The notes under the pieces are model-generated. The model had not been told where the DNA came from. It made no database searches and saw nothing but the letters and a program-made list of their open reading frames with translations. This document shows, one piece after another, positions 41,532 through 50,554 of a stretch of 64,000 bases of DNA (position 1 is its first letter; every line of letters starts with the position of its first letter). Made by a program: the position numbers and the translations under genes. The DNA comes from Bdellovibrio bacteriovorus (GTDB lineage Bacteria; Bdellovibrionota; Bdellovibrionia; Bdellovibrionales; Bdellovibrionaceae). Location: contig NZ_LUKE01000002.1 of the NCBI RefSeq assembly GCF_001592735.1, positions 325,075 through 389,074 on the forward strand. Direction: 5' to 3'.

Positions 41532-41837
41532 ATGAAACTATTGGTCACTATGATCGCGACTTTTTTAACCACTCAAGCCTTTGCACTGCCCGTCACCAAA
41601 GTATTAATCCAAGGCCGAAGCACCGTTCGCTTGATGAACGCGGATGGCACACCCAATACGGGATCTCGCTACACTCCTTTTCCGGGATCCAAAGAAGTTG
41701 CTGATCAGCTTCACCAAAATAGGGCAAGTGAGGCCGAAATCTGCGAAGTTGAAATGGTCACTCCGCAGTTGCTCCATGAGTCCATCGCTATTATTTACAG
41801 CATTGATAGATGCACAGCTTATCAATTCCCTAAATAA
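41532..41837 (+). CDS. Small exported protein of unknown function
   Basis: The ATG at 41532 follows AGGGGGAACTCG and opens a signal peptide (KLLVTMIATFLTTQAFALP); an upstream in-frame start at 41481 precedes the predicted transcription start. The 101-residue product has two Cys near the C-terminal half (SEAEICEVEMV; SIDRCTAYQF) and no family that I recognise. Confidence 0.65.
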   Translation: MKLLVTMIATFLTTQAFALPVTKVLIQGRSTVRLMNADGTPNTGSRYTPFPGSKEVADQLHQNRASEAEICEVEMVTPQLLHESIAIIYSIDRCTAYQFPK

Positions 41838-41907
41838 TAGACCTCTTAAGTCATTTCCACAAAGCGGCGCTAATCGGTATCTAGACAAATCCCTTAAGCG
41901 CCTGCAC

Positions 41908-43464
41908 TTAGAGAAGATTATCAATAAAACTCAATAAAGCTTCTTTTTCCTCGCTCGTTATATGACCCGAAGGTGGCATTTGATCAGAGCCGTGAGAATA
42001 AATTCTTCTTTCAATATTTTGTCTTAAACGCGCCCCCGGCGATCTCAAAATCTGCGCTAACATCCAAGGATCATTAAAAGGAATGAACGGTGCCTCAAAA
42101 ACCGTGTTGCCCAATCCTTCAGAATGGCACTTGCTGCATCGACTTAAAAGGGGCCGAGAGGAAGTGTCTTCACGAAAAGAGATAAAATCACTTTCTAACA
42201 AACTCGGAGCGGCCTGTTTTTCAATAGATGCTTGTAAAGAATCGCAATCCAGCCATAGCACGGATCTGTTGGGTGAAAAATTCTGAACCTTGATATTAAT
42301 ACCTTCAAAAATATCCGGTCTGAGTTCATACAGTGCCGCTGCAAATTCGGCCGTGTATAGCCCCGGCGATGTTATTAACGTGTCATTACCAAAAAGGCTG
42401 GAAGAAAGGTCGCGAGAATCAATGCCGCCCAAACTTAAAATCCAGCGCATGTAGGCCAACCACTGAGATTCAAAACTAAGCCGATCATGGTCCACCTTAA
42501 ATAAAAATTCTTGTTCCGGGAAAATCGTGAACAGCTGTTTATCTAAAAAATTTTTAAAGTGGCTGCGCGCTTCGGCCTGATCCTTCATAAACTGATCCAG
42601 CCGGGCCAGATCTTGGCTGCTTACTTGGATGTATTTCTTCATCTTTTCAAGTGAAGGCTTGGCATCAAAATAGTTCGACTCCCCGATACACTGACCTATC
42701 ACGGCTAAAAATGGTTTTGCGATCTTATCAAAACCGCTGCCCTTTTTCAGATGATGAGTGATCCATCGCCCCTGATTTAAGCCGCTAATATACAACGTAA
42801 ATGCGGTGACTTCTTCTTTTCCGGGAGTGAAATCATCTGGCAAATGTAATTTTGAAAGCAGCGGAGATCTTGGCGCATTTTGCTTTAAGTTGGCAAAGGC
42901 CTGATGTTCTTGCTTAGTTCCCAGGGTGCCAACAGCACTTCCGTAGGTGTTAGGCCAGAAATCATAAGGATTCCACAGCGCGCGTGAAGGTGAACCATGA
43001 CAAGTCAGACAAGATTTGGGATTAGATTCAAGCCTGGCGCCCTTTTTTTCGAAAGTGATCTCATGCAGACTGACTTGATACGTTTTTGGATCGGTCGTCA
43101 GAATTTCCACCCGACGATTTTTTTGCTCCGGCGATTCACTGAAAGCGTAGGCATTGCCTCCGCCAAACAAAATGATTCGAGGATGAGCTAAGGAACTTAG
43201 CTGCTGGCTTTCACTGCGATGAACCAGGATGAAATTTTCTTTTAATTCCGGGTAAGACACCAGAAATGACAGGACGTCGGCATCGCTCTTAAAGTGGGCA
43301 AGATTTTTTTGGAGCTCTGCCACCCCCGGCGCAGATTCGCTAAAAAGGCCGTTTGAAATAATTTTTCCGTCATTAGTTATTGAGCGCAGATAGCGCAGAA
43401 AATCTTCTTTAGCCAAAGCCGGCTGAGCCAGGCCTAAGCCTGCTAAAAGGATCCATCGAAGCAT
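41908..43464 (-). CDS. Exported dihaem cytochrome-type protein
   Basis: The 518-residue product has a signal peptide (LRWILLAGLGLAQPALA) and two CxxCH haem motifs: SCLTCHGSPSRALW (about 155) and SRCSKCHSEGLGNT (about 445). The C-terminal 75 residues form a class I-like cytochrome domain ending in the Met ligand region (HGSDQMPPSGHITSEEKEAL). The middle 280 residues are helical with no known catalytic signature. It is probably a periplasmic electron-transfer protein. Its stop overlaps nothing. The upstream gap of 147 bases holds a small membrane protein gene on the other strand. Confidence 0.7.
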   Translation of the reverse strand: MLRWILLAGLGLAQPALAKEDFLRYLRSITNDGKIISNGLFSESAPGVAELQKNLAHFKSDADVLSFLVSYPELKENFILVHRSESQQLSSLAHPRIILFGGGNAYAFSESPEQKNRRVEILTTDPKTYQVSLHEITFEKKGARLESNPKSCLTCHGSPSRALWNPYDFWPNTYGSAVGTLGTKQEHQAFANLKQNAPRSPLLSKLHLPDDFTPGKEEVTAFTLYISGLNQGRWITHHLKKGSGFDKIAKPFLAVIGQCIGESNYFDAKPSLEKMKKYIQVSSQDLARLDQFMKDQAEARSHFKNFLDKQLFTIFPEQEFLFKVDHDRLSFESQWLAYMRWILSLGGIDSRDLSSSLFGNDTLITSPGLYTAEFAAALYELRPDIFEGINIKVQNFSPNRSVLWLDCDSLQASIEKQAAPSLLESDFISFREDTSSRPLLSRCSKCHSEGLGNTVFEAPFIPFNDPWMLAQILRSPGARLRQNIERRIYSHGSDQMPPSGHITSEEKEALLSFIDNLL

Positions 43465-43611
43465 TTTTCCCCCTCAAGAAAAATCGAAAGTCCTTCGTAC
43501 CGACAATACTTGTGAGGGTAAATACAATAATTCTAATGCGAACTCTAAGAGTTCCTTATGGAACGATGTTAATACTTTTCTGTAAGCAAAATAGATGTTA
43601 TCTAAAGCTCT

Positions 43612-43737
43612 ATGAATACACACGAAATCTCAGAAACCGAAGCCGCCCAGGTCCGCAAAAAAACACTGATCGTATTGGGGCTGACGTTTATTATTCCCAT
43701 TATGGCCACCTTGATTGCGATTTACGCCCTGCTTTAA
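43612..43737 (+). CDS. Very small single-span membrane protein
   Basis: An ATG at 43612 opens a 41-residue frame: a charged N-terminus (NTHEISETEAAQVRKKT) followed by one membrane helix (LIVLGLTFIIPIMATLIAIY) and ALL-stop. The clean boundary between charged head and hydrophobic tail argues for a real tail-anchored miniprotein, although the ribosome site is weak. The stop overlaps that of the convergent EamA-type pseudogene by three bases. Confidence 0.45.
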   Translation: MNTHEISETEAAQVRKKTLIVLGLTFIIPIMATLIAIYALL

Positions 43738-44589
43738 CGACGCCGTCGAGCACCATAAAGATTTACGCAAAGACCTAAGATCACTAAAATCCCGGCAAAG
43801 ATTTTCCAATCCGGAATCTGTTCCTGCAACACAATCGCTGAGCTTATGATTCCAAAGATCGGTACCAATAATGTGAACGGCACCACATTCGAAGCGCTGT
43901 GATGCCGTAACAACCAACCCCACAATGAATAAGCCACGTGGGTCGAAAAATAAACGATATAGGCTATGGAAATCACCGTCGTGAAGTGAACTTCATGAGT
44001 CACCCACGTATAGGCACTGGATCCTTCAAAGAGCAAAGCAACAACCGTTAAGAGAGGAAAGGCCACGAAGCCTCCCCACGCCACCAGCGCCAAAGGATTT
44101 ACCGACGGTAACCAAGATATTCCCCGTCGCCCAAGACAGCGAAGCTGCTAAAATTAAAACAAAACCAATCAGATTCACGTCTTGATCGGAATGCAGACCC
44201 ACCAAGCCAACGCCTACAAAGGCAATCAAAGCACCTAGTATTTTTAAAAAGTTAGGACGTTCTTTAAAAACTAAAACCGCTAAACCCATAGTAAAGAAAA
44301 CTTGGACTTGCATTAAAAGCGATGCCAGGCCCGCGGAAACTCCCCACCGCATTCCCAAAAACAAAAAACCAAACTGCACGGCAAACATCAGCCAGCCGTA
44401 TTCCATAAGCTGACGCCATGGCACTTTCGGACGCGGAAGAAAAAAGACGGCGGGCACCCCCACCAAAAAGAACCTGAGAGCCGCCAACGTGATTGGCGGA
44501 ATATCTTGTAAAGCCATTTTAATAAAAATGAAATTCGTGCCCCAGATTGCGGCAATCAGAATTCCAATAAACACATGCCGGATCGGCAT
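43734..44589 (-). pseudogene. EamA-family drug/metabolite transporter, broken by a frameshift
   Basis: Two adjoining frames on the same strand encode the two halves of one EamA (DMT) transporter. The N-terminal half (about 168 residues from the ATG at 44589, PIRHVFIGILIAAIWGTNFI) runs through membrane segments up to SWATGNILVTVGK. The C-terminal half resumes in the next frame as PLALVAWGGFVAFPLLTVVA and runs to LYGARRRR. The break is near 44095-44105, at GGTAAATCC, where two bases appear to be missing (an A tract such as GGTAAAAATCC would restore the frame). This is either a disabled gene or a homopolymer sequencing error. Substrate unknown; RhtA/YdeD-like amino-acid exporters are the nearest idea. 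Confidence 0.8.
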
Positions 44590-44606
44590 TAGCGCCTCTT
44601 TATGAC

Positions 44607-45689
44607 TTAAGGTTTTCCAGGTTTAATCGAGACGACTTCGGAAATAAGGGTGCCGATTTTGATCTTCGCTTCAATTCTTAAGATGTGCTTTCGGTCATCA
44701 TCCGAAAGCCAGATCAGGTTTTCACCAATAGGTTTGAATTTTCCTTTAAGCACGATATTGGGCTGAATCACGATGGCTTTCATGGGGCCCAATTTTGTAT
44801 CTAAGACTTCACGGCGAAGCGCCTTCCCCGAGAAAACTAAGTTTTCGTTATCATTGGCGACACGGAAAGAATACTCTTTACCCGTTTCCCATTTGAAGTT
44901 GCGCATGTAAAAAACAGCACTGTACACGTTTTGTGCGTACTCTTGGATTTCCCATTCCTGCTTTTTTTCTTCTTCGCCGTCTTCTTTAGTGACCTTTTTT
45001 TCCCAAAACTTCGCTATGTTCTTTTCGGTATCAAAAAGCATTTTGGCTTCACGCAGCTGTTTTGATTCTTTGACGTGCAATTGGAACACGCGAGGGACTA
45101 AATCTTCATAATCGACAAAAGTTTCAACACGGTCTTCAACACTGTAAAAAGCATTGAATAAAGAGCTCGTTTTAATTTCAATCGCAAAGGTATAAGACTT
45201 ACGATTATTCACCTTGGAAAAAGGTTCAACCTTCATGCGCAATTCCCCGGCGGAAACTTTAAAGTAATGCACGTCGTGCACGACTTCTTCACCCACGCGG
45301 AAAGGATCCACCCAAGGACGACGACTGCCCGGGGCAAATCCTTCGTTATCTTCGATGTCGGGTTGGCGGACCGCCGCGGCAACCGGAGCGGAAGCGGCCG
45401 CTTTATCCGCTGTCTTTTTTGAAGTCACGGCTGTGGTTTTTTTAGTCGGCGTCGTTTTTTTACCAGAAGATTTTTTCGAAGAGCTTTTAGAAGGAGCCGG
45501 TGTTGGCGTCGGTGCTGGCGTTGCACTAGCTTCGGTTTCAGGTTCCGAGTTTGGCTTTACGATTTTAACGGCGTCTTCAAACTCTTTATTCTTTTTTAAT
45601 TCGTCGGTTTTTTCGTATTTTAAAGACGAAGAGGCACATGAGGTTAGCACAAGAAGCAATACAACGGTGGCAGCTAACGAAAATCTCAC
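44607..45689 (-). CDS. DUF3108 lipoprotein with low-complexity linker
   Basis: The 360-residue protein begins with a lipobox signal (LAATVVLLLVLTSCASSSLK). A Thr/Pro/Ala/Lys-rich stretch (about 40-110) precedes the DUF3108 domain (about 125-355: FRVGEEVVHDVHYFKVSAGE, AYSVEDRVETFVD-type segment FNAFYSVEDRVETFVDYEDL, LIWLSDDDRKHILRIEAKIK). DUF3108 proteins are outer-membrane-bound or periplasmic and have been connected to the outer membrane. It is cotranscribed downstream of lpxL (no gap), so it probably belongs to the lipid A/LPS unit. Confidence 0.78.
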   Translation of the reverse strand: MRFSLAATVVLLLVLTSCASSSLKYEKTDELKKNKEFEDAVKIVKPNSEPETEASATPAPTPTPAPSKSSSKKSSGKKTTPTKKTTAVTSKKTADKAAASAPVAAAVRQPDIEDNEGFAPGSRRPWVDPFRVGEEVVHDVHYFKVSAGELRMKVEPFSKVNNRKSYTFAIEIKTSSLFNAFYSVEDRVETFVDYEDLVPRVFQLHVKESKQLREAKMLFDTEKNIAKFWEKKVTKEDGEEEKKQEWEIQEYAQNVYSAVFYMRNFKWETGKEYSFRVANDNENLVFSGKALRREVLDTKLGPMKAIVIQPNIVLKGKFKPIGENLIWLSDDDRKHILRIEAKIKIGTLISEVVSIKPGKP

Positions 45690-46571
45690 TTAAAAGTCCT
45701 TCCAGCGACGATGCACCCACATCCACTGCTCGGGATGTTTGCGCACGATTTCCTCTAACTTGTCGTTAAAGGATTGAGTGAGTCTTTGAATCGACTCCTC
45801 TTTATCTTCGGACACAGAAACGCTCGTGTCCATAGGTGCTTCTACAACAATATGAAGTTTTTTGTCAGCACCTTCAAAAGTGTATATCGGCAATACCGGG
45901 GCCTTGGTTTTCTGCGCAAACAGAGCTAGACCATAGGCCGTGCCCGTTCGATGCCCGAAAAACGTCGACGCCACCCCAAAAGGTTTTCCCATATACTGAT
46001 CTAAGACAAAAACCAGGGCGGAATTTTTCTTTAAGGCCTTCAAGATTTCAAAAGCATTATTTGGAGAATGCGCATCGATATATTGAACTCCCCCCGCCCC
46101 ACGGATCGAAAACCACAAATCATTAAACCACTTGGTCTTAAAAGTTTTGGTAATAATATGGATCGGTTGCCCCTTCATGGCGATGGTGTTTGCGGCCAAA
46201 TCCCCATTGCCTAAATGCAAGGTAAGAAAAAACATGCCTTTGCCAGCAGCCCGGGCTTTTTCAACATTTTCCCAACCCTCAAAAACCACGTTTTTTTCAA
46301 TCCACTTATCCGTGAGTGAAGGAATAAAGAAAAATTCACCGAAGTTATAACCCAGCTGGTAAACTGATTCGCGGCCCACCCGGTAGCGTTCTTCATCCGT
46401 CCAACCGGGGAAAGCTAGTTTTAAATTGTTTAAAACTATTTTTTTACGAAAGCCAAAAACATCAAACCATAAAAAACCGACCCACCAGCCGGATTTGCGC
46501 AGCCACGTGCGCGGGTAAAAAGCGCTAAAGAAAATCGCAATTTTAGTGAAGAGCTTGGCTAATAACTTCAT
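45690..46571 (-). CDS. lpxL: Lipid A late acyltransferase, LpxL/HtrB family
   Basis: The ATG at 46571 gives 293 residues starting KLLAKLFTKIAIFFSAFYPR, ahead of the family region. The catalytic motif is seen in GMFFLTLHLGNGDLAANTIA (HxxxxD-type, here H-L-G-N-G-D), followed by FKTKWFNDLWFSIRGAGGVQ and FVLDQYMGKPFGVASTFFGH, then RTGTAYGLALFA. The C-terminal HPEQWMWVHRRWKDF is a signature end of this family. It overlaps lpxK by 29 bases. Confidence 0.9.
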   Translation of the reverse strand: MKLLAKLFTKIAIFFSAFYPRTWLRKSGWWVGFLWFDVFGFRKKIVLNNLKLAFPGWTDEERYRVGRESVYQLGYNFGEFFFIPSLTDKWIEKNVVFEGWENVEKARAAGKGMFFLTLHLGNGDLAANTIAMKGQPIHIITKTFKTKWFNDLWFSIRGAGGVQYIDAHSPNNAFEILKALKKNSALVFVLDQYMGKPFGVASTFFGHRTGTAYGLALFAQKTKAPVLPIYTFEGADKKLHIVVEAPMDTSVSVSEDKEESIQRLTQSFNDKLEEIVRKHPEQWMWVHRRWKDF

Positions 46572-47565
46572 GCAATCGACCTTTTTTTCCAAGTTCTACG
46601 ACTTCTAAGGAAGCACTCCACATCAGCGAACTGTCATTCATCAATGTTTTAAGCTTTACGGCATCTTTTTCTGTCGTGACCAGATAGTCGCAGTGGCTTT
46701 TTTTAAATTCTTCTTCGATTTTTCGAGCATCAGCCAAGGTGTATTGATGATGATCACGGAAATGCATGCTTTTTTTTGAAACATCGCCAATTTCACGCAT
46801 CATCTTTTCAAAAACATCCGGGCGCGCAATCGCCGAAACTAAAAATAACTTTTTGGATTCAAATTCGGAACGAAGATTGACGTCCTTAGTTCCCGCGTTG
46901 CGAAACTTATTCACCTGGTATCCCAAGTGAATGACTTCTTTACCTGAAGGCAGGCGTGATTCAATTTCTTTTAAATCTTCATCTTTGGCCAAATTGCACT
47001 TTGATAAAACAATGACGTCGGCGCGCTCAAGAGCACCCCAGGATTCACGCGCGCGGCCTTCCGGTAAAACGGCATAGTTCTCTTTATCTTCCGTTGCATC
47101 TAAGATCACGATATCAAGATCCCGGTGCAGGCGCAGATGCTGAAAACCATCATCGACCAAAAGCACATCAAATTTTCCATGAGAAACTGCGAACTCGGCC
47201 GTGCGCCACTTGCTTGGGCCCACGTACACCGGCACTTGAGGGTTTGCTGACGCCAAAAGAACCGGCTCATCGCCATAATATCTGGCGGCAAAGGGATGAC
47301 TCACATCCACCCAACAAGCACTGCCCGCATCGGCACGATAAGAGCGACTGATGACCGCGACTTTTTTGCCGGACTTTTCTAGGTCCTTGATACAAAAATC
47401 TGTCACCGGTGTTTTTCCGGTCCCCCCGACTGTCAAATTCCCGATACTGATCACTTTTAAAGGTGCATGATACACGGTAAAAAACTTACGGCGGTACAAG
47501 GAGTTTTTAACCTCCACCACTTTATCATACAAATAAGAGAGTGGTCGAAGATAAGGGCGCATCAA
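46543..47565 (-). CDS. lpxK: Tetraacyldisaccharide 4'-kinase LpxK
   Basis: Phosphorylates the 4' position of the lipid A disaccharide precursor. The 340-residue protein has a P-loop in SIGNLTVGGTGKTPVTDFCI (about 40-60), the FDVLLVDDGFQHLRLHRDLD segment with the catalytic Asp region, and DIVILDATED-type sequence. The C-terminal DCYLVTTEKDAVKLKTL-type block (here CDYLVTTEKDAVKLKTLMND) is conserved. The ATG is the first of a double ATG. It overlaps lpxB by four bases. Confidence 0.95.
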   Translation of the reverse strand: MMRPYLRPLSYLYDKVVEVKNSLYRRKFFTVYHAPLKVISIGNLTVGGTGKTPVTDFCIKDLEKSGKKVAVISRSYRADAGSACWVDVSHPFAARYYGDEPVLLASANPQVPVYVGPSKWRTAEFAVSHGKFDVLLVDDGFQHLRLHRDLDIVILDATEDKENYAVLPEGRARESWGALERADVIVLSKCNLAKDEDLKEIESRLPSGKEVIHLGYQVNKFRNAGTKDVNLRSEFESKKLFLVSAIARPDVFEKMMREIGDVSKKSMHFRDHHQYTLADARKIEEEFKKSHCDYLVTTEKDAVKLKTLMNDSSLMWSASLEVVELGKKGRLHEVISQALH

Positions 47566-48710
47566 GTGAAGTACTCATCTAAGGCTGCAACAACTCGCTG
47601 AGTAGCTCCTTTATCGCCAAGATATTGACGAAGCTGAGCCAAATCATGAACGACTTGTTTTTTATATTCAGGTTCAGAAATATAACGATCTAAAAGACGC
47701 GCCAGGTTTTCTGGATTCACTTCGCGTTGGAAACGTTCCGGCACGGCTTCTTTATTTAGAATCAAATTCACCAAACCGAAATATTTTGTCCCGCGCACGA
47801 TAAGTTTTGCAAAAACACCCGTCAGCCATTTCATGCGGTACATGATGACCATTGGTTTTTTTAGCAATCCCACTTGCAATGTCGCCGTGCCTGAAGCCAC
47901 AAGCATCATGTCCACCAAGTGGATCATGCGGAAGGGTTCATCCTTTAAAAGAATATAAGGCAAGCGGAAGTCCTCTAAGTAGTCTTGCATTTGCTCTTTA
48001 GAAAAGGTCGGTGCCGTTAAGATCACTATTTTTAGGTTCGGATATTTTTTTGACAAAATCCGCGCTGTGTCTAATTGAATTTGAAAATGCTGACGCAACT
48101 CTAAGCGCCGACTGCCCGGCATAAGCCCCAAGACAATTTCGTCATCACGAATGCCGCATTGATTGCGATGAGTTTTTAAATACTCTGGATCGTCGATAAG
48201 ACGTTCATCAAGTTCGTCTAAGAGCGGATGACCGACAAACTCACAAGGAACCCCGTGCTCTTCGTAAAAAGGCACTTCAAATGGGAATAAGACGAAAACT
48301 TTTTTGCAGTATTTTTTAATCGTCTTTACGCGACCCTTGCGCCAGGCCCATACTTGCGGAGAAATATAATAAACAACGGGAATGCCTAATGCGTGCAATT
48401 TTTTTGCAAGCATCAGATTAAACTCGGGGTAATCCATCACGATCGCCACTTTAGGACGACGTTTTTCGGCCTCTGCCACAAGGCTATCAAAAACCCCTTT
48501 GAGGTGACTGTACTGGGCGATGATTTCCGCCGCCCCGACGACCGCCATTTCCTCGGACTTTCCCAGGCGTTCAAAGCCGATGTTTTCCATATCTTGGCTG
48601 CCCACGCCAAAGGCATGAATCTTTCGCCCTTGAGATTTCCACATCTCAAGGACTCGTTGAGCGTAAGTAACACTAGATGCTTCCGCCGCAACGATTAAGA
48701 CTTGGTCCAT
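47562..48710 (-). CDS. lpxB: Lipid-A-disaccharide synthase
   Basis: GT19 enzyme that joins UDP-diacylglucosamine and lipid X. The 382-residue protein matches at VLIVAAEASSVTYAQRVLEM, FERLGKSEEMAVVGAAEIIA, VAIVMDYPEFNLMLAKKLHA with GIPVVYYISPQVWAWRKGRV, EFVGHPLLDELDE, LGLMPGSRRLELRQHFQIQL, and VASGTATLQVGLLKKPMVIM. The gene overlaps the GnnA-like gene by 16 bases. Confidence 0.96.
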   Translation of the reverse strand: MDQVLIVAAEASSVTYAQRVLEMWKSQGRKIHAFGVGSQDMENIGFERLGKSEEMAVVGAAEIIAQYSHLKGVFDSLVAEAEKRRPKVAIVMDYPEFNLMLAKKLHALGIPVVYYISPQVWAWRKGRVKTIKKYCKKVFVLFPFEVPFYEEHGVPCEFVGHPLLDELDERLIDDPEYLKTHRNQCGIRDDEIVLGLMPGSRRLELRQHFQIQLDTARILSKKYPNLKIVILTAPTFSKEQMQDYLEDFRLPYILLKDEPFRMIHLVDMMLVASGTATLQVGLLKKPMVIMYRMKWLTGVFAKLIVRGTKYFGLVNLILNKEAVPERFQREVNPENLARLLDRYISEPEYKKQVVHDLAQLRQYLGDKGATQRVVAALDEYFT

Positions 48711-49633
48711 GCCGCCTCAATCATTGCTCCGACATCTTCGATCGCCTGTAAAGCGCGAAGTCCATCGTCACCCGTCACCACGGGTGTTTTATTTTCACGA
48801 ACGGCCTCAATAAACGCATTGGTTTCAGATTGAAGGGCATCGGCTTTATCCACGGTCCACTTGGTGATCTTGACCGGTTCTTCACCACCAGGGCCTTTTT
48901 CAACTTTTTCTAATTCTAAGGAGCCCGTGTTGGCAAAATAAGTCGCCTCATCTTGAACGATGCGCACGGAACGAGTCATGCCTGAAGAAACACGGCTGAC
49001 ATTGATCACGGCTTGCACACCGTTTTTCATTTTAAATGAAACGCAGGCAATATCCATTTCATTCGAAATAAGCTTAGAGCCCATCCCCGTCATGGATTCA
49101 ATTTCGCTGCCGCTGAGCCACAACAACAAATCAATATCATGAATCATCAAATCGTGCAGAACGCTGACATCCGCGCCACGAGTTTTAAACGTCGCCATGC
49201 GAGTCAACTCGATCAAGCGTGGTTTTTTGATATATTTTTTAAGCTCAATAATTGAAGGATTAAAACGTTCAATATGGCCCACGGCCAATTTTACGTTTTT
49301 AGATTTTGCCAAAGCCACGAGCTCTTTTGCTTGAGACAAAGTCGCGGTGATCGGCTTTTCAACATTTACGTGAATGCCATTTTCGATAAATAGTTTTGCT
49401 AATTCAAAGTGACTTAAAGTGCTCGCCGCAATCGTGACCAAATCCACCTGACCCACAAGGTCTTGCGGACGATGAAAGCTTGAAACTTTCAATTCAGCTG
49501 CGATTTTATCCGCTTGGGCGGGAGAATGATCACACACGCCCACAAGTTCCACGTGCGGATTGTTTTTATACTTTTGTGCGTGGAAGTTCCCTAAGTATCC
49601 AACACCGATGACGGCGGCTCTTAACTTAGTCAT
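48695..49633 (-). CDS. gnnA: Gfo/Idh/MocA oxidoreductase, GnnA-like (UDP-GlcNAc 3-dehydrogenase)
   Basis: The ATG at 49633 has AAGGATG upstream and gives 312 residues: TKLRAAVIGVGYLGNFHAQK (Rossmann), KSKNVKLAVGHIERFNPSII, and NGIHVNVEKPITATLSQAKE (EKP catalytic motif). In Acidithiobacillus ferrooxidans the gene gnnA lies between lpxA and lpxB and encodes the 3-dehydrogenase that starts UDP-GlcNAc3N synthesis. This gene lies in the same place, which supports the call. Bdellovibrio lipid A has been reported to contain 2,3-diamino-2,3-dideoxyglucose. The partner transaminase GnnB is not in this window. Confidence 0.75.
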   Translation of the reverse strand: MTKLRAAVIGVGYLGNFHAQKYKNNPHVELVGVCDHSPAQADKIAAELKVSSFHRPQDLVGQVDLVTIAASTLSHFELAKLFIENGIHVNVEKPITATLSQAKELVALAKSKNVKLAVGHIERFNPSIIELKKYIKKPRLIELTRMATFKTRGADVSVLHDLMIHDIDLLLWLSGSEIESMTGMGSKLISNEMDIACVSFKMKNGVQAVINVSRVSSGMTRSVRIVQDEATYFANTGSLELEKVEKGPGGEEPVKITKWTVDKADALQSETNAFIEAVRENKTPVVTGDDGLRALQAIEDVGAMIEAAWTKS

Positions 49634-50450
49634 CGTCTTGCCATCCTTTAGGACTTCTATCGACAGCGATACCGCGCTTTGAAGAACGGATAAAGTTGAT
49701 AAAATATTCAATATTCGGCGTCATTGTGCATTCTGTTTTGATACGCTCAATCCCCTCATCCAAAGTGTGAGAACCCATAATGATAATTCTGATAGCTTTG
49801 TGAATATTTGAAACCTCTTCACGGGGAAAGCCTTTACGTGAAAGACCCACCTTATTGGTCGCACGAATAGTCGCGTAATTTCCTTGAGCACGGCAGAATG
49901 GCAGGATGTCTTTATTCACGATCGAAGAACCGGCGATAAACGCATTCTTACCGACTTTCGTGAATTGATTTAATGCGGAAACCCCGCCGATATAAGCACT
50001 GTCTTCAATTTCACAGTGACCACCTAAGTGGCAACCGTTCACGATCACAACATTGTTACCAATTTGGCAGTCATGTCCGATATGGGTGTAGGTCATGAAA
50101 AGACCATTGTCCCCGATACGAGTCACACCGCCGCCTTTGGGGGTTCCGATATTGACGGTCGTGAATTCACGGAAAGTGTTATTGTCACCGATAATCAGTT
50201 TTGTAGCTTCGCCTTTATAAGAAAGATCTTGAGGAGGTCCACCAATCACCGCACCCGAGATGAAATGATTGTTTTTACCAATCTCCAAAACTCCGTGACG
50301 AGAGCCTAAGGTCACATGTCCCTCAAGAATAGTTCCTTGCCCGACTTTTACTTTACCTTGAATAAGGCAATAAGGTCCGATTTCTACATCATCCGCGATT
50401 TCAACTTCAGAAGAAATCACACTGCTAGGATGAATTTTATAATTTGCCAT
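49626..50450 (-). CDS. lpxA: UDP-N-acetylglucosamine acyltransferase LpxA
   Basis: First step of lipid A synthesis. The 274-residue left-handed beta-helix has its hexad repeats throughout (PSSVISSEVEIADDVEIGPY; GNNVVIVNGCHLGGHCEIED), with the catalytic His in FMTYTHIGHDCQIGNNVVI. The C-terminal helical part FPREEVSNIHKAIRIIIMGS is also typical. lpxD and fabZ, which often precede lpxA, are absent here. A terminator-like hairpin separates it from skp upstream. It is the first gene of the lpxA-gnnA-lpxB-lpxK-lpxL run. Confidence 0.95.
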   Translation of the reverse strand: MANYKIHPSSVISSEVEIADDVEIGPYCLIQGKVKVGQGTILEGHVTLGSRHGVLEIGKNNHFISGAVIGGPPQDLSYKGEATKLIIGDNNTFREFTTVNIGTPKGGGVTRIGDNGLFMTYTHIGHDCQIGNNVVIVNGCHLGGHCEIEDSAYIGGVSALNQFTKVGKNAFIAGSSIVNKDILPFCRAQGNYATIRATNKVGLSRKGFPREEVSNIHKAIRIIIMGSHTLDEGIERIKTECTMTPNIEYFINFIRSSKRGIAVDRSPKGWQDDD

Positions 50451-50513
50451 AAATCTTTTTTCCTAATGGGAATCCACTTACGAGACGCTTACAAAAACAC
50501 GTACAGAACCGGA

Positions 50514-50543
50514 ATCAAAAAAGGGCCTTTTTGAGGCCCTTTT
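50514..50543 (-). terminator. Rho-independent terminator after skp
   Basis: GGGCC-TTTTTGA-GGCCC with flanking complementary A/T bases (50521-50543) is followed on the minus strand by six T. It ends the bamA-skp transcript before lpxA, although read-through is possible. Confidence 0.85.
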
Positions 50544-50554
50544 AAATTCATCGA

